The translations under genes and the position numbers were made by a program. Of a stretch of DNA of 64,000 bases, positions 23,021-34,106 are shown piece after piece; position 1 is the first letter of the stretch; each line of letters begins with the position of its first letter. This DNA comes from Dryas octopetala (lineage: Eukaryota > Streptophyta > Magnoliopsida > Rosales > Rosaceae), in assembly GCA_963921425.1 (NCBI GenBank), contig OY992834.1, positions 6,572,001 to 6,636,000 on the forward strand. Reading direction: 5' to 3'. Below the pieces are notes generated by a model that saw only the letters and a list, made by a program, of their open reading frames with translations, was not told the origin of the DNA and did no database searches.

Positions 23021-24837
23021 AGTCTATTTTTGGTTGGCTACAATTTTGAGGTCCATATTGCTGGTAATGACTCCAGGCTGCAAGATCTCCATGTTATCAA
23101 TGTTGATCTTATTCGTCATCATCATCTTAATGGCCATGGACATGCGGGGTCTGAGGCTGCTTTTCTCTTGTACGCAAAGCAGACCCACCTTCAGAAACTG
23201 GAGGGCCTCTAATTTTTCAGCTGACGAGTAGTACGTACTTATCAATTGCTTCAAGAGTAGAGTCCACTAGATCTGCAAGCCTGTTGCCCTTTTACATTAA
23301 TTTCCCATGCCTGCATCAATCAGTTGTACCATTTATGCCAATGTCTCAGTACTTACTTAATTAGTACATATATCTCATCAAGTATATATAAGCTAGAAAT
23401 TTGGATAATTAAACCACCAATGCAACAGTTTTAATTGAATAGATTTGGATTTTTTGCTTGTCTTGCATGTATTTTCTTGTTTCAATTCTAACCATATGAA
23501 ATAAATTCAATAGTTGATGTAAGTAACTGATCACCTTAATTTGACAATAACACCACATGATGGTGTAATAAATCCACTCATTGATTATAACACCTATATG
23601 TACAATTATAATGGTATATAGTATTTAAAATTTAGGGTTTTAGATATTAGTTATTTTACACGTGTTATAACTTGTATGGATTAGTTATACCACCACATGG
23701 TATTATAGTCACATAGAAAAATTTGTCATTATTGAGTGGCACAACAAAAATTCTCCCAAAAAGTGTTATAAATCTATTTCATATTTTGAGAAAACCTCAA
23801 TGTCCTCAAAGATCTCACTTGATAATAAATATATGGTTAATATTAAAAGTCAAACAAAAACAAGTAGAGTACTACCAAGTAAAGAATCTAATCCCTCTTT
23901 GTGTAATACGTACATATATATGTGGTAACATTACAATATTCTTTTTTGTTTTTGGCCACCAGCTAACATTACAATTTTCAAATGTGTATATTACAAACAT
24001 ACTATATATATGTATGTCTTCAGTTATTTTTGTTATATTAGAGAGAATTGAACTCTAAAAGTAGCATAATTATATAATATTTATTCCACGTACCCTCCCT
24101 CACCACTTGGGCTAACTCAAAGGCTTCATGTCTTCAGTTATTAAAAGATCGAAAACATGTCTTGCAATTTGATGTATCTATGAAATAATATACAATGGAA
24201 TTATTAGATATATATATATATATACATACATACATGCTTGTATTTTGCATATATTATTATAGCGTACCTTTTGGACAAGAAAGTGTTCTCCAAGCTCTAG
24301 GTCGAAGTCAACTGCCGATCTTCCATAGATTATTTGCAGAATAAGCACACCAAAACTGTACACGTCTGACTTTCGCGTTAGATGCCCAGTGATTGCATAC
24401 TCCGGAGCAAGAAAGAAACCCTCTTCCTCATCATCAACAACATCAAAATTGGACACAACTACTATCAATACCTTTGAGAATTCATTAATCATGACCAAAT
24501 TAAAAATTAAGAGCCAATTAATTAAGCTATTGGGACCGATTGACAAATTAATTACTATTATGTTTCCACTTACAGTGTTCCGGCGACTCGTGTAGTGATG
24601 TGAGAAATGTTTTCTGGGAAAAGCTTTGGACAGTCCAAAATCTGAAATTCTTGGATTAAAATTCTTCACCAAAAGTATGTTGCTGGCTTTGATATCTCTG
24701 TGCACAATGTGGGGTTTAAGCTCCTCGTGAATGTGGACAAGCCCCGTTGCAATTCCTACACGTACAGATTTCTCGCCGCACTCTCCAACCCAATCTGATT
24801 TTCTCCTCACCTAATGAACAATCAAGTCATGATCAAC

Positions 24838-24854
24838 TACACACACACACACAT

Positions 24855-24889
<35 letters not shown>
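24838..24889. repeat. (AC)n/(TA)n compound microsatellite
   Basis: About 7 CA units followed by about 15 TA units, inside intron 3 of the kinase pseudogene. Confidence 0.9.
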
Positions 24890-24890
<1 letters not shown>

Positions 24891-26135
24891 CCCATGTAGG
24901 TGATGATAATATATGTTGATTTATTATACCATGACTCTGACTAATACATTCAGTCGAGAGCAAATATAATCAATTCAATATTGTACGTTAAGTATGTTGT
25001 TAGAATGTCCCGATGGGAGAACATTTTTGATATTTTTATATGTTGTCACATATATATGACATATAACATTGTCAAATTAACTACCAATCATGACTGTATT
25101 TTCAGATATTAATTAATAGTTCATATTAACTGAGATAGCATAACATGTTAAACTGTTTAACAAAATAACATATAGATTTATAAACAAGAAGAAATAAGCT
25201 AAGTTATGTACTTAACAAGATGTGAGCAAAGGCTTTTGTGTTCCATGTAATCATAAACAAGAATTCTGTGGCGGCCTTCGATGCAACCGCGGTGCAGCCT
25301 CATCAGATTTTGATGGCCGGCGAATGTTGGAGAGTGATGCTAATTCCGACATGAACTCTCTATCTCCTTGTTTTGATTCTGCTGAAAGCACTTTCACGGC
25401 CACATCCCTTCCGTCATTTAATCTCCCCTTTTAATTAAAACCATATATACATGAATATCAGTGATCGATCAGTATGCATGCATGCATGGTAATTCATTTT
25501 TTTCTTACTGATCGATCCATACTTAATTTTAGTAGATTTAATTATAATTAATTACCTTATAAACAGAGCCAAATCCACCTTCACCTATTTTATTGCATGG
25601 ATGGAAATCATTGGTGGCGGCTTTCAATTCCTTGTATGAGAAGGCGTGGACATTTTGAAGAAATTGCACACCTAATTTTATTTAATTCAATAATCAGTAA
25701 ATATATAGCCAAAAACTCACGCTATAATTCTATCAATAAATATAGGTACCATTTGATTTAAAAAAAAAAAGAAATATTAATAATAACATGGGCAATGCAT
25801 GATGCATTATTAATTAACATTTAATGTCAACTACATATAATTCCAACTAATCAATTATTTGAAAGGGATATTATCAATTAATCAAATATAAGACATATCA
25901 TTCTTGCTACAAAAAGTGAAGTTTTGACAGTTTGTTAGAATTGTAACATTCCAAATAGTAGTATTACTATTGGATCATACTCTTGGTGGTGGAAATTAGA
26001 GCAATGAAAACCAAGAAATCCAAAAAAATAAATAAATAAAAAGTGAAATTAGTTGGTCTATGATCGGGTTCATAGTTCTTTTCACTTGGTTTAATTAATT
26101 ATGATGAATCAGTGAGAGAAAAATAAAAAAGTATG

Positions 26136-26141
<6 letters not shown>

Positions 26142-26191
<50 letters not shown>
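26142..26191. repeat. (TA)n microsatellite, ~25 units
   Basis: Long perfect TA run in the first intron of the kinase pseudogene; likely polymorphic. Confidence 0.95.
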
Positions 26192-26192
<1 letters not shown>

Positions 26193-26582
26193 CTTGGGAA
26201 AGAATAATCTCACAAAATGAAAACCAAAGTTCTTTGGGCTTCGACCCCCACTTTACCAAAAAAAAAAAAGTTTGTGAATGCAGAAAATTAGTAGAGAAAT
26301 TGTATATGTATGTGCTCACCATGTATCTTATTATCATCGATGATTCCAGGTGAAGAGAAACACTTTGAGCATGGAAAAGCGATCAAGTACTTCATTTCTA
26401 GAAATGTATATATGTTGATGATCGATCGATCGATCTCTGTCCTGGCTAATTAAACTGACTTTGATCGATTTTCTCAAACCAGCACACATGCATGTCACTT
26501 CTGATCGATCAAGTTCCATATATATATATATTAGTCATATTTGATGATGTCATTTAAAAAACAAACGTAGATATATAATTAA

Positions 26583-27098
26583 GGCTCAATTATAAATGCA
26601 CCCATCAATTATAGGGGGTATTTTAAATTGGTTTATGAACAAAAAAATGTTTCAAATTAGTACACTAACTAATAGAAAGTTACAAAATAGCACATATGTT
26701 ACAAATTTCGTCAAGAAAGACGGTTAAGTGCCACTTTGGACAACAATGACGTTAATTTTTTTTAATGATGTGAACACCAAATTTGCTCTACATGGATTTA
26801 TAATGTCATATTGATAAAAAAAACTTAAAAAAGAAAACTACAAAAACTTTTAAGCCCTTAAAAATAAAATAAAATATGACATCATTAATCTATGTAGTGT
26901 AAATTTAGTGTTCACATTATTCAAAAAATCTTGTTAATATTGTCTACACTAGTATTTAACGCCCTTATTGAAAGAATTTGTAACGTATATGCTATTTTGT
27001 AACTTTCTATTAGTTCGTATACTAATTTAAAATATTTTTTTGTTTATGGACTAATTTGAAATACCCCATAGTTAGTAGGTGCATTTTGTAATTGAGCC
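26583..27098. mobile_element. Mutator-type MITE with perfect 9-bp target duplication
   Basis: The ends GGCTCAATTATAAATGCACC and GGTGCATTTTGTAATTGAGCC form inverted repeats that continue inward for over 200 bp. TATAATTAA flanks both sides (26574-26582 and 27099-27107). A 9-bp duplication with long TIRs is the Mutator signature. No transposase ORF. It lies upstream of the broken kinase gene. Confidence 0.9.
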
Positions 27099-27349
27099 TA
27101 TAATTAATGTCCTGAAATTTGGGGCACTTACATCTTGCACTGATATATATATATATATAAAATTGTTGATGTGTATATATTTAATGCTATTATATACAAT
27201 TTCCATATATATGGAGAGCGTGGGGCGGCTGGAGTACAATTTATACTACTTTTTTTTAGGTCAATGGAACATTCTCATTCGGGTACTGCAATTTCTACTT
27301 ACGTATTAGATCGACAAAGGGGTCTGATATATATTCTATTCAAAACTGC

Positions 27350-27615
27350 GGGCTCGTTTGGCACTGCTTTTAAAATTGTCAAAAGCGCTTTCAAATTTGT
27401 AAAAGCACTTTTGATAGCGTTTGGCAAAAATAATTAGAAGTGCTTTTGAGTTATAAAAGCACTTCTAAGGGGTTTTTTGAGAAGCACTTTCAAGTGCTTT
27501 TGCATAAATAATTTAGAAGTTTTATAAAAATTTATATGTGCTTCTTAACATAAGCGCTTCTGATAAAAGCGCTACTAAATAAAAGTGCTTCTAAGAAGCA
27601 GTGCCAAACGGGCCC
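27350..27615. mobile_element. MITE, GGGCTCGTTTGGCACTGC family
   Basis: Near-perfect 20-bp terminal inverted repeats (GGGCTCGTTTGGCACTGCTT; the right end reads the same when reversed, with one or two changes) flanked by TGC on both sides (27347-27349, 27616-27618). The interior consists of AAGTGCTTTT-type motifs. An older copy lies at 5319-5560. The 3-bp target duplication argues against hAT and Mutator. Confidence 0.85.
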
Positions 27616-27980
27616 TGCATGTGTTCAGAAATTTTATTCCTTAATTATTAAAGATAAAAACAAAAAACTGTTTTTTAAATGACATAATACAGAAATATTC
27701 ACCAAAATACAGGGACGAATCTAGCTTTTCATACTAAATGGGCTGGAATATTTAGGTAGACTGAGCTGGGCTAAATTGGGATAGGATTATAATGAGAATG
27801 GGTTGACACTTAGAAAAACTTGAAGAACAATAAAAAAATTGCATGGGCTAGCTAGATCCCATGCAGCCCTAGAGCTAGATTTGTCCCTGCCAAAATATAT
27901 CCAAATGAGTTAAATTGACCATTACTTTTAATTCCATTATTGACCTAGAAAAGCAATGAAATATTTCACAACAAAATCAA

Positions 27981-28264
27981 ATACTGTGATTTTACACAAG
28001 CCAAAGTTGCTTCATCAGAATCGTGAAAATCAAACCCCTTATAACACATTGGTGTTCCATTAGCATCTTTAATTGAGCTGTCAAAAATTTTAATATATAT
28101 TACTGAACATGGCCGATTTAACCCAATCTTAGTTTGCATTATAAAATTATAATGCAGGTGGTTTAATTAGTTGCATAATCATCATTGGTGACGGAAATAA
28201 GCTGTGCATTTTTCCATATATAGTAATTAATTCTTGTTCTTCAAATATATATATATATATATAT
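27981..28264. repeat. Left arm of inverted repeat flanking the Harbinger element
   Basis: Reverse complement of 32742-33030 at near identity; the only clear differences are one SNP near the outer end, a 7-bp gain in the right arm and the length of the TA run. It ends 13 bp before the transposon. Confidence 0.9.
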
Positions 28265-28749
28265 TTTACCAGTATAAGGCCTTCCACTATGGTAAAGCCA
28301 TTTTTTGTGACCCAAAACCCATTTTGGGTCACAAATAGTGCTGTGACCCAATTCTCCCATTTATGGTGCTGTGACCCATTTTGGGTCACAGTGTTTTATA
28401 CATATTTAAAATATGTCTAATATTGATTAAGTGATATTTAATTGATAATTTTAAATTTAAAGTATAATAAAAATGATTCTAGTGATCTTATTTTAATGAG
28501 ATCTTTAAAATAAGGTCAATATTGAATATATTTAAAATAAGAAAATTTCATAAATTAGACAACATAAGCCTTACAACATCGGGACTTCAACAACCACAAA
28601 CAAGAAAAACAACACGATGATTTAAAGGAAAAACAAGTACAACATGATCACTAAAAGGAAAAAAAAACAAGAACAATACGATAATTTAAAGAAAAAACAA
28701 CAACAACAATCATAATGAGAACAATATTGACGAACGATGATCCAGGTCG

Positions 28750-30102
28750 TCAATATGTTGGGGCAAGTGGTGGGTTCCCCTCTCGGATCCAGATGTGCTC
28801 AATCAAATTAGTTTTTAGGGATTCGTTGACATTTCGGTCCCTAAGCAAATTCCGACGAACATTCATCTCAGGTAATGATGATGGAGCGGCACCGGTCGGA
28901 CATGGTTCTACACCTTCGTATTCAGTTTCTGCCCTTCTAGTGCTCGCTTCTGGGTCTATTGGGTCATCCCTACCGTCATCCTCAGGGCGCTCATCCTCCA
29001 CGATCATATTGTGCAATATTATGCACGCCTTCATGATATACCCAAGCTCAATCGGACGCCAATAACGAGCAGGTCGTTTTATAATCTGCCACCGGGCTTT
29101 TAAAATTCCGAACGCCCTCTCCACATCCTTCCTGTATCCCTCCTGTCTAGCGGCAAACAACTTATGGTGGGGAAGAACGGGACTGTGCAATGTAGTGATA
29201 AGAGTTGACCATTGAGGGTAGATCCCATCTGCAAGAAAGTATGGAATGGTGTAGTCTATCCCATTCACAGTGAATTTCACCCTGTGGTTTCGGCCGGAAA
29301 TCATATCATCAAAGAGATGAGAACAGTCCAGCACATTGATATCATTATTCGACCCAGGTATACCAAAATTTGCATGCCATATCCACGTGTCGTACCCAGC
29401 AACGGCTTCAAGGATAACTGTTGGGACACGATAATGCCCACGGTACACAGCTTGCTCGGCCATTGGGCAATTTTGCCATACCCAATGCATGCAATCCAAG
29501 CTACCAATCATACCTGGAAATCCTCTACGGCTCCCCTTTCGCAAAAGTTTCCTCAAATCGGCCGGAGTAGGCCTCCGGAGATACTCTGGTCCGAAGACGT
29601 CAGTGATGGCTCTCACGAACTTCAAGAATGATTGTCGTATGGTGGTTTGGCTAATGGTCATTGACTCTGAGACCAAATCATATGGAATGCCATATGCCAT
29701 CACCCGCAGTGCTGCAGTCACCTTTTGGTGAGGTGTGCAACCCACTCTACCGACGGCATCAACTGTTGGCCGGAAATACTCATCCTGGAGGCAGACCGCT
29801 TCGAGAATTCTATTGAATAGCGGTTGGTGCATGCGGTATCGCCTGCGGAAAGTCACGGTGTCCTCGATTGGCGAGGGGATGAAGTAGTTGTCCATGAGAC
29901 GTTCGTGGGCGGCTTCTCGATTCCGGTGTGTGTACCGGCGATTTGAAGAAGTACCGCCATGCCTTGGTGTACCGGCGACGACGGTATGACCCATTGACAC
30001 AATCAACTTACCCACCATCTCCCTTCCCTCCTCTTCCCTATCCCATTCAGCATCAGAGTCCGAAGACGAGGAGGAGGATGAATACACATACAAAGTATTC
30101 AT
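28750..30102 (-). CDS. PIF/Harbinger DDE transposase
   Basis: 450-residue uninterrupted ORF, normal length for plant Harbinger transposases. Residues 1-50 are Ser/Asp-rich and acidic. A helical DNA-binding-like part follows (about 80-190), then the DDE nuclease fold: GSLDCMHW with Asp 203, GIPGSNNDINVL with Asp 254 and VERAFGILKARW with Glu 328 are the likely metal-binding triad. The plant-specific FLADGIYPQW and KACIILHNMIVEDE motifs are present. It cuts at the element's TIRs and inserts at TTA/TAA sites, working together with the SANT protein upstream. The start ATG at 30102 lies about 70 bp downstream of a TATA-like box. No stop codon or frameshift is seen. Confidence 0.96.
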   Translation of the reverse strand: MNTLYVYSSSSSSSDSDAEWDREEEGREMVGKLIVSMGHTVVAGTPRHGGTSSNRRYTHRNREAAHERLMDNYFIPSPIEDTVTFRRRYRMHQPLFNRILEAVCLQDEYFRPTVDAVGRVGCTPHQKVTAALRVMAYGIPYDLVSESMTISQTTIRQSFLKFVRAITDVFGPEYLRRPTPADLRKLLRKGSRRGFPGMIGSLDCMHWVWQNCPMAEQAVYRGHYRVPTVILEAVAGYDTWIWHANFGIPGSNNDINVLDCSHLFDDMISGRNHRVKFTVNGIDYTIPYFLADGIYPQWSTLITTLHSPVLPHHKLFAARQEGYRKDVERAFGILKARWQIIKRPARYWRPIELGYIMKACIILHNMIVEDERPEDDGRDDPIDPEASTRRAETEYEGVEPCPTGAAPSSLPEMNVRRNLLRDRNVNESLKTNLIEHIWIREGNPPLAPTY

Positions 30103-30168
30103 TTGGGTGTTTATGGAATGAGAAATGATCCTGAAATAAGATTGAGTGTAACATGGTAAATATAGTGG

Positions 30169-30176
30169 TATTTATA
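30169..30176 (-). promoter_or_regulatory. TATA box of the transposase gene
   Basis: TATAAATA on the minus strand, about 70 bp before the transposase ATG. Its spacing allows a leader of about 40 bases. Confidence 0.5.
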
Positions 30177-30248
30177 CTGAAACCACTTGCATTTGAGATA
30201 AGGAATGAATGGTCCACATTCATTTGCTTTATGATGGTGTAGTCATTT

Positions 30249-30342
30249 CATGCATCAGTCTTATCTACTGTAAAGCATGCATCAGTCTTATCTACTGTAA
30301 AGCATGCATCAGTCTTATCTACTGTAAAGCATGCATCAGTCT
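30249..30342. repeat. 27-bp tandem repeat inside the Harbinger element
   Basis: Three full copies and one half copy of a unit beginning CATGCATCAGTCTTATC, in the upstream region of the transposase between the two ORFs. They could affect transposase expression or simply be a replication-slippage product. Confidence 0.9.
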
Positions 30343-30523
30343 GTGGTTAATAAGGGAGAATCCAATGTTGGGTGGAAATGTAAACATTAATTGAATAAAT
30401 AGCAAACCATGACTTAAAACAAGATTGACGTTCAAATTAAAGGATACAATTAAAGAGTAAACATAATTTAAAACAAGATTAACATTCAAACTAAAAAACA
30501 CAATTGAAGAGCAAGGTCTAATT

Positions 30524-31859
30524 CTAATTATTAGGCGGGTACCCCTGGTTTGAGTGAGTGAGGTTGGAAAGATCCGGGTAGTATCCAGATGGAGTGGACT
30601 CCGAATGGTGGTTAGCACGCATTTGCCTCCTTGCAATGACTTCAGCCATCTTTTGCTCCCAATACATCCGTTGCCCATCATTCATTTTGGAGAGGTCTTG
30701 GCCCATAATATTTTGTTCTTCCCATTCTAGCTGCCTCTCGATCCTCATCCTTTCTCTTGCGTCCTTTGCGGCGTCTCTTTCACTCCTTGCACGCTCTCTG
30801 TCAACTCTCGTTTGTATGAAAATCCTTGAATTTTCATTATAATGATCTACTGCCTCAACCATATGAGTTTGGACGGGCTCGGCTGCCTTGGCCCGTTTTG
30901 CATGGTTTCTCCCTGGTGGCCTTGGCCGCGAGGAACCGCATGGTTGGAATGGTGGTGGGTTTTCGTCCTCGCCAAGTGGTATGACTGGATCGGTCTCCTC
31001 GGGATCATCATCGGCGGGAGTGTCGGCATCGTCGGTGGCGGGGGTCTCTGAATCACTAACCCGAACAGGAGCATGAACGGCAGCATACTTTGCACTTTCC
31101 TTTATTTTTTCCCAAATGTGCACCCATGGAAACTTGAATCCAGTCTTGTTTCGAAAGCCTTCAAGTGCTTGCGTAAACTACAATAATAAAATAAAAATTA
31201 AAATATATAAATTTTCTTGTGGAAATGCAAACATAACTTACATAAATAGTAAATTTGCTACATTTATAAACAAAACAAAAACCAACATCATACAAATATA
31301 TAAATATGCTTGATAGATAAACAAAATAGTGGAAATACAATATAATAATATCATTATACAAATATGCTACATTTATAAACACAACCAAAAATAATCATAC
31401 AAATATATAAATATGTTTGATACATATACAAAACAATAAAATAGTAATACCATTATATAAATATGCTTCATTTATAAACAAAACATATAATAATTATACT
31501 ACTATATAAATATGCTTGATAATTGGAGGATACAAAAAATAATCATGCAAATATATAAATGCATAAAAACTTACCACATTGGCATCATTTGCACCGCTTG
31601 CACGCATTCGCTCGGCCTCCAATAAGCAAGCATAAAATTTGTTGCAATCACGCGCAATATCTTTGAATCGTGCTTTAACACCGCCAACCTTACGAATTGT
31701 TTCACCCCCCATGTTACGCTTGAAAATTTCATAAATTTGTTCCCAAAGCATGGCGGCTCTAATTTGGGCACCAATACAACCGTCGGGAGACCTCTCTAGG
31801 TATGCCATCACTAGGGCTTCATCTTCAGCTACCACCCAAGCACTTCCTCTTGGAGCCAT
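30524..31859 (-). CDS. Harbinger SANT/Myb-like accessory protein (NAM-associated type)
   Basis: Two exons: 31859-31575 (95 codons) and 31177-30524, joined by an AT-rich intron with GT..AG borders, in frame, giving 312 residues. Exon 1 is a trihelix/SANT-like DNA-binding domain (SAWVVAEDEALVMAYLE..., LWEQIYEIFKRN, RFKDIARDCNKFYACL). Exon 2 continues FRNKTGFKFPWVHIWEKIKE, then an acidic Pro/Asp-rich linker and a charged coiled coil (about 205-290) as in plant no-apical-meristem-associated C-terminal proteins. In rice Ping and other Harbingers this partner imports the transposase into the nucleus and is required for transposition. ATG MAPRGS was chosen; an in-frame ATG exists upstream at 31898. 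A TATATATA stretch lies near 31940. Confidence 0.9.
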
Positions 31860-31899
31860 GACAAAGAAAAAAAAATTTCCAATCAATTTGGTAAACAAA

Positions 31900-32277
31900 G
31901 GTTGTAAATTGTGATGAAACCATATGAGTGTTGTGTGATATATATAGACATCCTTGAAAATATAGCTGTTGGAGGGTTTGGGGAATTTTTTAAAATTTTT
32001 TTGAAATTTTTTGGCAATTTTTCGGATATTATATATATTTTAAATGATTTATTAAATATTTGTTTAAAAAAAAAAAAAAAAGGCCGATCTGGACCGTTGA
32101 TTATCAACGGTCCATTAATCCCAGCCGTTAGATCCATCCCCGGCCCATCTAAAAAAAAAAAAAAAAAAAAAAAAGCCCAAAAAGCAGCAGCCGTTGATCA
32201 CCAACGGTCGGCCGATCTGGACCGTTGGTGAGAAGGAAGCCAGCCACGCGTCAAGCTTCCAATTCCCCAGCGCTGCA
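31900..32277. other. Internal non-coding end of the Harbinger element
   Basis: Contains two long A-runs (about 32067-32081 and 32150-32174) and repeated short palindromes around ACCGTTGAT / ATCAACGGT, with GGCCGATCTGGACCGTTG present twice (32082 and 32210). No coding potential that I trust. Confidence 0.5.
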
Positions 32278-32741
32278 ACCGAGCCAGCACGTGACGTCAT
32301 CCGACAGGCGCGTCAGCAACTGCAGCTTCCGTCAGCAGCAACAGGCGCGGGCCCCACCTCCTGTTCAGCTCAGCAGCTCTCTCTCTCTCTTCACGTGGGC
32401 TGCTTTTTGGATTTGGGTCACAACACAATTTGGGTCACACATGAAACCCACTTCTGAGTTACACTTTGGGTTACACCCCATTTTGGGTCACACATTCCGG
32501 CCCGTAGTGAGGAGTTGTGACCCATTTGTGGCCCAAAATGGGTTTTTGGGTCACAAAATCCGGTGCATAGTGGAAGGCCTAAGTCTACCTATATATAGAA
32601 CCAGCAATCTATATGATTTCAGATAACGTGTTGCATGCATTGATTCATATACATACATATGCTCTAAATATATGTGTTTATAATCGTATATAAGATAATA
32701 TTATTTTCTCAATACATACCGTTTGCGTTTGAAGTCACCTG

Positions 32742-33030
32742 ATATATATATATATATATTTCAAGAACAAGAATTAATTACTATATATGGAAAAATGCAC
32801 AGCTTATTTCCGTCACCAATGATGATTATGCAACTAATTAAACCACCTGCATTATAATTTTATAATGCAAACTAAGATTGGGTTAAATCGGCCATGTTCA
32901 GTAATATATATTAAAATTTTTGACAGCTCAATTAAAGATGCTAATGGAACACCAATGTGTTATAACTTATAAGGGGTTTGATTTTCACGATTCTGATGAA
33001 GCAACTTGGGCTTGTGTAAAATCACAGTAT
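32742..33030. repeat. Right arm of inverted repeat flanking the Harbinger element
   Basis: Mirror of 27981-28264. It lies about 160 bp outside the transposon's right end and overlaps the 3' end of the hypothetical ORF at 32960-33343. Confidence 0.9.
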
Positions 33031-33343
33031 TGGGCCTCAAAAAGGGCCGATTAGGGTTGAGATGGACTTTACCATTTCTAACTGAGGGATACCAATTTGG
33101 GCCTTTGGAATCTGTCCTTAACAAGCCTCCTTTTTGGATCTGTGATAACGTGAGTGGGCTTGTAGCCTTGTACTTAATTAGGGGCTTTGGAGGATTATCA
33201 CCCAACAACGTTAATGTCGATGTGTATAAACTGATGACCAAAGAGCTAAAGACAAATACAAGGGTCTGCACAATAAGTCCCTGAAACTGCATCTTTGTAA
33301 TGAAAGCTGAGAAGTAATGGACATACAAGAGTTTCTTGATCAA
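32960..33343 (-). CDS. Hypothetical small protein with N-terminal hydrophobic segment
   Basis: 127-codon ORF, or 110 codons from the second ATG (MQFQGLIVQTL...). From the second start it begins with a hydrophobic stretch of about 25 residues (GLIVQTLVFVFSSLVISLYT), suggesting a signal anchor. A basic, Pro/Asn-rich tail follows (GPNWYPSVRNGKVHLNPNRP). I do not recognise it. The composition is more gene-like than neighbouring spurious ORFs, but there is no splice or homology evidence. Its last 70 bases lie in the inverted repeat, so a detached copy of its 3' end also exists on the far side of the transposon (27981 onward). Could be a genuine orphan gene or chance. Confidence 0.35.
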   Translation of the reverse strand: MIKKLLYVHYFSAFITKMQFQGLIVQTLVFVFSSLVISLYTSTLTLLGDNPPKPLIKYKATSPLTLSQIQKGGLLRTDSKGPNWYPSVRNGKVHLNPNRPFLRPNTVILHKPKLLHQNRENQTPYKL

Positions 33344-33899
33344 GAAGTTAAAACTTAAAAGCAGCCCAACATATATATATATATATATATATCAATATCA
33401 AAGTAGGTTATATATGTTTTGTTTTTTTTCGTTTTTTGGTGTTAGTAGGTTATATGCTGGGAGACAAAGATTTGGTTAAGGTCACATTTTAGTTTTAAAA
33501 TTTCTCACAAACAACTTGTCTACGTTTGGTTGAATGTTTGGATCCAAATATCCCATAATAAAAAAATAGAATAATATATTAGTCCCGTTTGATATGATAC
33601 TCAAATTTTTTTTTTTTTTAAATTAAGATTTTTTTATTAAATATGAATTTTCAAATTAATTTTTAAAATTTGGAAATGTATTTGGTATGAAATTTAAAAA
33701 TAATTTTTAAATTTTAAAAATGATGACAACTTTTATAGAAAGAAGTGTAAAAAAAAAAAAATCTAAACAGAGAATCTTAGAGATTAATTAATCTCAGTAA
33801 GGGACAGTCCAAATCATTAAAAAGAAAAAAAGAGAAAAATTGTGATAAATGATAAAATGAAAAACAAAATATAGGGGGTGCTCTGGCTGCGGCCGAGGA

Positions 33900-34106
33900 T
33901 TCGCCTAGAATGAATCTTGTTTCTGGACTGACTGGTTCAGTCTGTCCGTGTCAGGAAGATGGTGGGTCCCACAGTCGCACTCCTTACGTTCCTCTTTCCA
34001 AGTTTAAATGGGCGTCTGCGTCTCTCTTCCTATCTCCACAACTGCTCCCATTACATAGCCCAACAAGGATCACAACTCTCTGCAGCTTCCTCTGACTGAC
34101 TCTCAG
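33900..34106 (+). other. Probable 5' leader exon of the ADC synthase gene
   Basis: The sequence before a good donor (CTCAG|GTTCGC at 34107) is less AT-rich than its surroundings. The matching acceptor (TTGCAG, exon from 34939) precedes the coding ATG at 34991, so a non-coding first exon and an 832-bp leader intron are inferred. A 61-codon ORF (33910-34095) inside it could act as an upstream ORF if transcription starts before 33910. The left boundary is a guess. Confidence 0.5.

Larger units (their letters stand above)
23024..26395 (-). pseudogene. Cold-responsive protein kinase-like (CRPK1-type) kinase, broken
   Basis: Minus-strand exons can be traced with GT..AG borders: 26395-26320 (ATG, MKYLIAFPCSKCFSS...), 25671-25556 ([24 protein letters not shown]), 25427-25217 (DVAVKVLS...), 24810-24574 (HIVHRDIKASNILL, ISDFGLSKAFP), 24420-24268 (LAPEYAITGHLTRKSDVYSFG) and 23310-23024 (FLKVGLLCVQE...RPRMS, then TAG). 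The order and motifs fit receptor-like cytoplasmic kinases near CRPK1, which acts at the plasma membrane in cold signalling. The frame is broken at least four times: an extra base near NIRR in exon 3, an insertion before VGIATGL in exon 4, an extra C after AFP in exon 4, and breaks around VDSTL and before AEKLEALQ in the last exon. The acceptor phase of exon 5 also does not fit. Catalytic motifs survive in pieces. Assembly errors could mimic one break, not all. Confidence 0.8.
28278..32579 (-). mobile_element. Complete PIF/Harbinger DNA transposon
   Basis: A 4302-bp element bounded by GGCCTTCCACTATG inverted ends, each followed inside by copies of TTTTGTGACCCAAAA-like sequence. TAA lies directly outside both ends (28275-28277 and 32580-32582), the 3-bp target duplication typical of PIF/Harbinger. 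It contains the two proteins that family needs: a DDE transposase (28750-30102) and a SANT/Myb-like DNA-binding protein (30524-31859), both uninterrupted and both on the minus strand. Subterminal GTGACCC / GGGTCAC motifs, several at each end, are candidate binding sites. It looks structurally autonomous. Confidence 0.95.

Noticed and set aside
24178..24810. 210-residue kinase ORF read as one exon
   Set aside because: It runs through an intron (SGNIIVINLS...); the real exons are 24810-24574 and 24420-24268.
28715..29731. Plus-strand ORFs over the transposase
   Set aside because: Antisense shadows of the transposase frame.
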